DNA of 64,000 nucleotides, taken from positions 1 through 64,000 of the forward strand of contig JAGNLM010000009.1 of assembly GCA_017999615.1 (NCBI GenBank), given 5' to 3'. The stretch is from Gammaproteobacteria bacterium. Its GTDB lineage: Bacteria > Pseudomonadota > Gammaproteobacteria > JAABTG01. The notes beneath the pieces are model-generated. The model made no database searches. It had not been told where the DNA came from and was given only the letters and a program-made list of their open reading frames with translations. The translations under genes were made by a program, and so were the position numbers. Below are positions 59,725 through 64,000 of the stretch, piece by piece (positions within the stretch are counted from its first letter, which is position 1; every line of letters starts with the position of its first letter).

Positions 59725-59857
59725 CCCCCGGCCCCTCCCCGCTAGCGGGAGACCAGCGACGGGGCTGTCCTCAAGCTTGCCCGTCTGCCTTTTCCGGTTC
59801 CCGGATGAGGGGCATGGACCCCCGCGAGGTACCAGTACTTTTCGGGCACGGCATTGC

Positions 59858-60069
59858 TGTCAGGCGACACGACAAACTGACCCCCTGACGACACGAGAAA
59901 TTGCCCCCCTTCGCGGAAGGAAGGTCCAAGTGCACGAAGCGGTTGCGCAATCTCACCGGCCCGAGTGGAACGACGGGGGCAGGCGATGCAGACGCCTGAG
60001 GAGGTCCGGGCGATGCTCAAGCTGGCGTCGCTGGGTTGGGGTGCCAAGCGCATCGCCCGGGAGATGGGG
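59858..60069 (+). mobile_element. IS21-family insertion sequence remnant (one end plus istA start)
   Basis: It begins TGTCA at 59858 and contains two ~20-bp direct repeats (CGACACGACAAACTGACCCCC at 59865-59885 and CGACACGAGAAATTGCCCCC at 59889-59908), the multiple terminal repeats expected of IS21 elements. An ATG at 59986 opens the start of an IstA transposase ([27 protein letters not shown]) that breaks off at about 60069. The rest of istA, istB and the other end are missing. Confidence 0.75.
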
Positions 60070-60127
60070 CGCCGCCGCCCGGTCTCTCCTACAATCGGGG
60101 CCTTCCTTAGCCACCCCGGGTCACACC

Positions 60128-60451
60128 ATGTCCACGCTCGACAACGTCACCGTTCTCCCCAAGGCCAACGTCTACTTCGACGGCAAGTGCGTCTCACACA
60201 CCGTCGAGCTCCCCGACGGCACGAAGAAATCGGTGGGGGTCATCTTCCCGTCGATGCTCACCTTCCGCACCGGGGTGCCGGAGCTCATGGAGACCGTGGC
60301 GGGTGACTGCCGCGTGCGGATCGAGGGCGAGAGCGAGTGGCGTACCTACGGGGCGGGCGAATCCTTCCGCGTTCCCGGCAACACCCGCTTCGACATCGAG
60401 GTGGCCGGCGCACCCTATCACTACGTCTGCCACTTCCTGCCGGCGGAGTAA
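60128..60451 (+). CDS. ppnP: Pyrimidine/purine nucleoside phosphorylase PpnP
   Basis: A 107-residue cupin-fold phosphorylase cleaving several nucleosides. [21 protein letters not shown] (in parts: [15 protein letters not shown]), [13 protein letters not shown], and [15 protein letters not shown] are the PpnP core. Slightly longer than the 94-residue E. coli protein. Start ATG at 60128. Its upstream region is formed by the truncated IS21 end, so its promoter may have been altered by the insertion. Confidence 0.92.
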   Translation: MSTLDNVTVLPKANVYFDGKCVSHTVELPDGTKKSVGVIFPSMLTFRTGVPELMETVAGDCRVRIEGESEWRTYGAGESFRVPGNTRFDIEVAGAPYHYVCHFLPAE

Positions 60452-60466
60452 GGCGATCAGCGCCGC

Positions 60467-60877
60467 TCAGGGCAGGAAGTCTTCGGGGCGGCTGCCGGCG
60501 AGGAGTCCGTCGACCGCCCGGAAATGGCCGTCGTAGGTGAACAGGGCGAATCCGTGCTCGAGTGCCGTCGCTGCAATCCAGAGGTCGTTGGTGGGGATGG
60601 GCTGTCCCTTGCGCCGCAGGGCCGCGAAGACCGAGGCGTAGAACCCTGCAGTCGCCTCGCTAACCGGCAACACGACAACCCGGGGAGACTCGAGAAAAGC
60701 GGCCAACTCGGCCCGGTTACGCTCGGCTCGAGCCCCGAGGACGAAGCCGCCGAGCAACTCACCGAGCACGACCGTGCTCACCCCCAGGAAATCGGCCATC
60801 TGCACGATGTCCCGCGCGCCCGGCTCGCCCCGCTTGAACGCGGCGTAGGCATTGGTATCGACCAGGATGCGCTTCAT
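60467..60877 (-). CDS. vapC: VapC-type PIN-domain ribonuclease toxin
   Basis: A 136-residue PIN-domain protein. Acidic residues: D in ILVDTNAYAAF (residue 7), E in VVLGELLGG, D in PTNDLWIAATALEHGF, and D in LFTYDGHF. It is expected to cut RNA (often tRNA) when free of antitoxin. The ATG overlaps the antitoxin stop (ATGA), and the antitoxin gene comes first, as in vapBC operons. Confidence 0.88.
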   Translation of the reverse strand: MKRILVDTNAYAAFKRGEPGARDIVQMADFLGVSTVVLGELLGGFVLGARAERNRAELAAFLESPRVVVLPVSEATAGFYASVFAALRRKGQPIPTNDLWIAATALEHGFALFTYDGHFRAVDGLLAGSRPEDFLP

Positions 60878-61131
60878 CGCCAGAGCGATTCGTCAATCTG
60901 CTCGAAGGCCGCGAGGGCGTCGGCAAACTCCCGGGCGTCCGTCTCGGACCAGGTCCCGGCCAGATGGTCCAGGTCATGGTGCCGCTCGCCCCGGCTTCTC
61001 GGCACCAGCCCGAGCCCCCGGCGCAGCAGTTCCAGGGCATGGCGGTTGACGCTCACGCCCCGGGACTGCGCCGCCTGCTTCAGGCGGGCTGAGGTCTCTT
61101 CATCGAGTCCCCGGAGGGTCAGGTTGGACAT
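60874..61131 (-). CDS. vapB: VapB/FitA-type ribbon-helix-helix antitoxin
   Basis: An 85-residue protein. Residues 1-45 form a ribbon-helix-helix DNA-binding domain (LTLRGLDEETSARLKQAAQSRG, in parts, with VSVNRHALELLRRGLG). The C-terminal acidic/aromatic tail (WSETDAREFADALAAFEQIDESLW) should bind the VapC active site. It is upstream of and overlaps vapC by 4 bp; autorepression of the operon is likely by family precedent. Confidence 0.85.
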   Translation of the reverse strand: MSNLTLRGLDEETSARLKQAAQSRGVSVNRHALELLRRGLGLVPRSRGERHHDLDHLAGTWSETDAREFADALAAFEQIDESLWR

Positions 61132-61286
61132 GCCATCACTCTATAGCCTCAGAATGATTGCACATCATGCCAACACCCCCCGCAGGAGACAAGCCGGCAG
61201 CGGGGCAGGCGGGAACTCCACCCATTGGCCAGCCCCTTCAGGTGGATGTCCCTGAGGTCCGTGGGGCCGGGGGTGATCGACAGCCG

Positions 61287-64000
61287 CTAGAGCAGCACCC
61301 GCTCGATCCCGCCGCTCTTCACGCGCTCGAGGAACCGCTCTTGCCAGTCCTCGCCCAGGCGGTAGCGGGCGAGCTCGGTGACGATGTAGTCGGGCTCGAG
61401 GTCCACCTCGTCCCGGTAGCGCGACAGCCCCTGCAGGCAGCCCGGACAGGTCGTGAGGACCTTGAGCCGGCCGGTCTGGCCCTGCTGGTCGAGGCGGGCG
61501 ATGCCCTTCTCGATCTCCTCCTGCTTGCGGAAACGCACCTGGGTGGCGATGTCGGGACGGGAGATCGCGAAGCTGCCGGCCTCGCCGCAGCAGCGGTCCG
61601 TGAGCACCACCGGCTGGCCCATCAGCTTGCTCGCCAGCGCGACGGCGTTCTGGGTCGTGATCGGGGTGTGGCAGGGGTCGTGGTAGAGGTAGCGCACCCC
61701 TTTCACCCCGTCGAGCGCCACGCCCTTCTCGGCCAGGTACTCGTGGATGTCGAGCAGCCGGGAGCCCGGGAAGATCTGCTGCAGCTGGTAGGTCTGCAGC
61801 TGCCCCAGGCAGGTCCCGCAGGAGACCAGGACGGTCTTGATGTCCAGGTAGTTGAGCGTGTTGGCCACGCGGTGGAAGAGCACCTGGTTGCCGGTCGACA
61901 CGCGGGTCGCGGTCGCCTTGTCGCCCCCCGCCGCCTGGGGGTAGCCGCAGCAGAGGTAGCCCGGTGCGAGCACGGTCTCGACCCCGAGCTCGTAGAGCAT
62001 CGCGAGCGTGGCGAGGCCCACCTGGCTGAAGAGCCGGTCCGAGCCGCAGCCCGGGAAGTAGAAGACGCCCCCCGACTCCTCGCTCGCCCGGGCCGGGTCG
62101 CGCAGGATGGCGACGTAACGCTCGTCCTCCACCCCGAGGAGCGAGCGCATGGGCTGGCTCGGGACGCTCGCCGGCATGGGGCGCTTGACGAGGTGCACGA
62201 CCTGCTCCCGGATGCCGGGGGCCCCGGTGGTCGCCGGCGGCAGCGCGCCCTTGCCGGTCCACTGGAGCTTCGAGGCCAGGGTCGTGGCGAGGCGCTGGGT
62301 CGCGTAGCCCCACTCGATGAGCCCCTTGCGCAGCACCTTCACCGCGCCCGGGGTGCTCGCGTTCAGGAACTTCATCGAGACCCAGGTCCCGGGGCTGAAC
62401 CGCTTCTGCCCGCGGGCCTTGAGGATCTCCCGCATGCGCACGGTGACCTCGCCGAAATTGATGTCGACGGGACAGGGCTTCTCGCACTTGTGGCAGATGG
62501 TGCAGTGCTCGGCCACGTCGTTCATCGCGGCGAAGTGGTGCAGCGAGATCCCCCGCCGGGTCTGCTCCTCGTAGAGGAAGGCCTCGATGATCTGGCCGGT
62601 GGCGAGGACTTTGTTGCGCGGCGAATAGAGCAGGTTCGCCCGCGGCACGTGGGTGGTGCAGACCGGCTTGCACTTCCCGCAGCGCAGGCAGTTGCGGACC
62701 ATGTCGTTCAGCTCGCCGAGCTCGCTCGCCTCGAGCAGCAGGGCCTCCTGCTGCACCAGGCGCAGACTGGGGGTGTAGGCGTTCGCCAGCCCCGAGCCCA
62801 CAGCGAGCTTGCCCCGGTTGAAGCGGCCCTCGGGGTCGACCTCGGCCTTGTAGCGGGCGAAGGCCTCCAGCACCTCGGGGTCGGCGTAGGCCATCTTGGT
62901 GAGACCGATCCCGTGCTCGCCGGAGATCACGCCCCCGAGGGAGCTGGCGAGCTCCATCACCCGGTCGACGATCCGGTCGGCCTCGCGCAGCATCTCGTAG
63001 TCGTTCGAGAACACCGGGATGTTCGTGTGCACGTTGCCGTCGCCGGCGTGCATGTGGGTCGCCACGAACAGGCGGCTCGAACGGATCTCCGCGTGGATCG
63101 CGTCCAGGCGCCGGCGCACGCCGTCGAACTCCCGCCCCTGGAATACCTCCTTCAGGGGGCGCTCCACCTCCTGGCGATAGGAGACCCGCAGGTCGCGGCG
63201 CTGCAGGAGGTCGAAGAGCCGGTCGCCCTCGCGCATGCGCTCGCGCACCGCCGGCTCCAGCAGGTCGGAGAGCGACGCCGCGGGCACGTCCAGGTGGTCG
63301 AGGAAGGTGCTCCAGCGCGTGCGGACCCGGGCCAGGGCCTCGCGGGCCGCGCCGCGCTTCGCCGCGAGGATCGCGTCGGCCTCGGCGCTGGCCTCGAGGT
63401 CGGGCGTCTCGCGCAGCTCCGGCATGTCGCCCGCCAGGTAGGCGTCGACGGCGTCCACCATGCGCAGCTTGTTGCGCGCGGACTGCTGGATGTTGATGCG
63501 CTCGAGGCCGTCGCTGTAATCGCCGAGGCGCTCCAGCGGGATGACCACGTCCTCGTTGATCTTGAAGGCGTTGGTGTGCGCGGCGATGGCGGAGACGCGC
63601 GAGCGCTCGTGCCAGAAGCGGTGTCGCGCCTCGGCGCTCACCGCGACAAACCCCTCGGCGGCGCGGGCGTTGGCGAGCTTCACCACCTGGGAGGCGGCCC
63701 GCGCCACGGCGTCCTCGTCGTCGCCGGCCACGTCGAGCAGCAGGACCATCTTCGGCCGGTCGGGCCGCGGGGCCTTCGTGGTGTAGCGCACCGCGCGCAC
63801 GTAGCGCTCGTCCATGTGCTCCATGCCGGCGCAGAACACACCCGGCTCCTGGTCGAGGAACCGCTTGGTCTCGACGATCGCCGGCACCGCATCCTTGACC
63901 GTGCCGAAGAATTCGAGGCAGACCGTGCGCAGGTGCTTCGGCTTCGTGTGCAGGACGAACACCGCCGAGGTGATGAGCCCGTCGCAGCCTTCCTTCTGCA
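61287..64000 (-). CDS. FAD-linked oxidase / 4Fe-4S oxidoreductase (GlcD-GlcF-like fusion), partial
   Basis: The frame is open to the window edge, so the N-terminus is missing; at least 904 residues are present. The first ~430 are the C-terminal part of a FAD-linked oxidase (HMHAGDGNVHTNIPVFSND; ISGEHGIGLTKMAYADPEV). Then two 4Fe-4S motifs (RCGKCKPVC; CTICHKCEKPCP) and two CCG domains (LAPGYLCCGYPQAAG; VLVSCGTC; DRCCGEAG; TCPGCLQGL) follow. This is a glycolate/D-lactate dehydrogenase-like fusion of the GlcD-GlcF type, probably passing electrons to quinone. The exact 2-hydroxy-acid substrate is unknown; glycolate is attractive in a RuBisCO organism. Confidence 0.85.
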   Translation of the reverse strand, partial: QKEGCDGLITSAVFVLHTKPKHLRTVCLEFFGTVKDAVPAIVETKRFLDQEPGVFCAGMEHMDERYVRAVRYTTKAPRPDRPKMVLLLDVAGDDEDAVARAASQVVKLANARAAEGFVAVSAEARHRFWHERSRVSAIAAHTNAFKINEDVVIPLERLGDYSDGLERINIQQSARNKLRMVDAVDAYLAGDMPELRETPDLEASAEADAILAAKRGAAREALARVRTRWSTFLDHLDVPAASLSDLLEPAVRERMREGDRLFDLLQRRDLRVSYRQEVERPLKEVFQGREFDGVRRRLDAIHAEIRSSRLFVATHMHAGDGNVHTNIPVFSNDYEMLREADRIVDRVMELASSLGGVISGEHGIGLTKMAYADPEVLEAFARYKAEVDPEGRFNRGKLAVGSGLANAYTPSLRLVQQEALLLEASELGELNDMVRNCLRCGKCKPVCTTHVPRANLLYSPRNKVLATGQIIEAFLYEEQTRRGISLHHFAAMNDVAEHCTICHKCEKPCPVDINFGEVTVRMREILKARGQKRFSPGTWVSMKFLNASTPGAVKVLRKGLIEWGYATQRLATTLASKLQWTGKGALPPATTGAPGIREQVVHLVKRPMPASVPSQPMRSLLGVEDERYVAILRDPARASEESGGVFYFPGCGSDRLFSQVGLATLAMLYELGVETVLAPGYLCCGYPQAAGGDKATATRVSTGNQVLFHRVANTLNYLDIKTVLVSCGTCLGQLQTYQLQQIFPGSRLLDIHEYLAEKGVALDGVKGVRYLYHDPCHTPITTQNAVALASKLMGQPVVLTDRCCGEAGSFAISRPDIATQVRFRKQEEIEKGIARLDQQGQTGRLKVLTTCPGCLQGLSRYRDEVDLEPDYIVTELARYRLGEDWQERFLERVKSGGIERVLL

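Noticed and set aside
61165..62673. A 502-codon minus-strand open frame beside the oxidoreductase
   Set aside because: It is an alternative frame within the oxidoreductase gene; the Cys motifs of the Fe-S domains are only in the other frame.

Overview
The window is about 70% G+C and densely packed with genes. It reads as chromosome of a sulfur-oxidising, CO2-fixing proteobacterium, most likely a gammaproteobacterium of the Chromatiales/Ectothiorhodospiraceae type. The evidence is a proteobacterial phosphoribulokinase; soxY and soxZ; a flavocytochrome c sulfide dehydrogenase flavoprotein; an ATP sulfurylase; a membrane pyrophosphatase beside a PPi-type phosphofructokinase; and the housekeeping order leuS-lptE-holA-proA-nadD-rsfS-rlmH. 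A betaproteobacterium such as a Thiobacillus relative cannot be excluded from the sequence alone. There is one tRNA gene, tRNA-Arg(CCG). I see no rRNA, CRISPR array or prophage.

Layout. 1-8.9 kb: a small cytochrome c, a GGDEF diguanylate cyclase, mog, an unusual PEP/pyruvate-binding-domain protein, gdhA, a TVP38-type membrane protein, an OsmC-like protein, a methyltransferase and the tRNA. 9-19.3 kb: uvrD with a DUF748/AsmA-like envelope protein; a MoxR-DUF58-transglutaminase operon; phosphoribulokinase; an OmpA-type lipoprotein. 19.4-27.2 kb: the leuS to rlmH housekeeping operon, ending in an in-frame RlmH-Maf fusion. 27.2-31.3 kb: soluble pyrophosphatase, H+-pyrophosphatase and PPi-phosphofructokinase, all on the minus strand. 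31.4-34.1 kb: an M48 peptidase/TPR protein, then soxYZ with a strong terminator. 34.1-40.7 kb: cytochrome b561, a DsbD-like protein, fccB, a novel protein built of two repeats, a Tat-exported DsrE-like protein, a lytic-transglycosylase-like lipoprotein, a Met-rich repeat protein and a PilZ-like protein. 40.8-46.5 kb: an SLC13 permease with its own kinase and regulator, and a CSS-EAL phosphodiesterase. 46.5-52.0 kb: sat, ubiX, thrC, ilvA and rpiA. 52-58.3 kb: a degenerate REC-GGDEF-EAL protein, a lipoprotein, a kinase-like protein, DUF72 and radical SAM proteins. 58.3-61.1 kb: a small accessory patch with a frameshifted nuclease/Vsr gene, an IS21 end fragment, ppnP and a VapBC pair. 61.3 kb to the end: a large FAD/4Fe-4S oxidoreductase cut by the window edge.

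How the genes fit together. Sulfide (fccB), thiosulfate or sulfane sulfur (soxYZ carrier) and APS-to-sulfate conversion (sat) supply electrons and ATP. Phosphoribulokinase and rpiA serve the Calvin cycle. The PPi-PFK/HppA pair could let the cycle's bisphosphate hydrolysis steps conserve energy as PPi and a proton gradient. Four proteins (GGDEF, CSS-EAL, degenerate GGDEF-EAL, PilZ-like) point to active c-di-GMP signalling. No clearly new multi-gene system is proven. The best candidates for something undescribed are the duplicated-repeat protein coupled to fccB with the neighbouring periplasmic DsrE-like protein, the RlmH-Maf fusion, the methionine-rich repeat protein, and the nuclease-Vsr composite gene.
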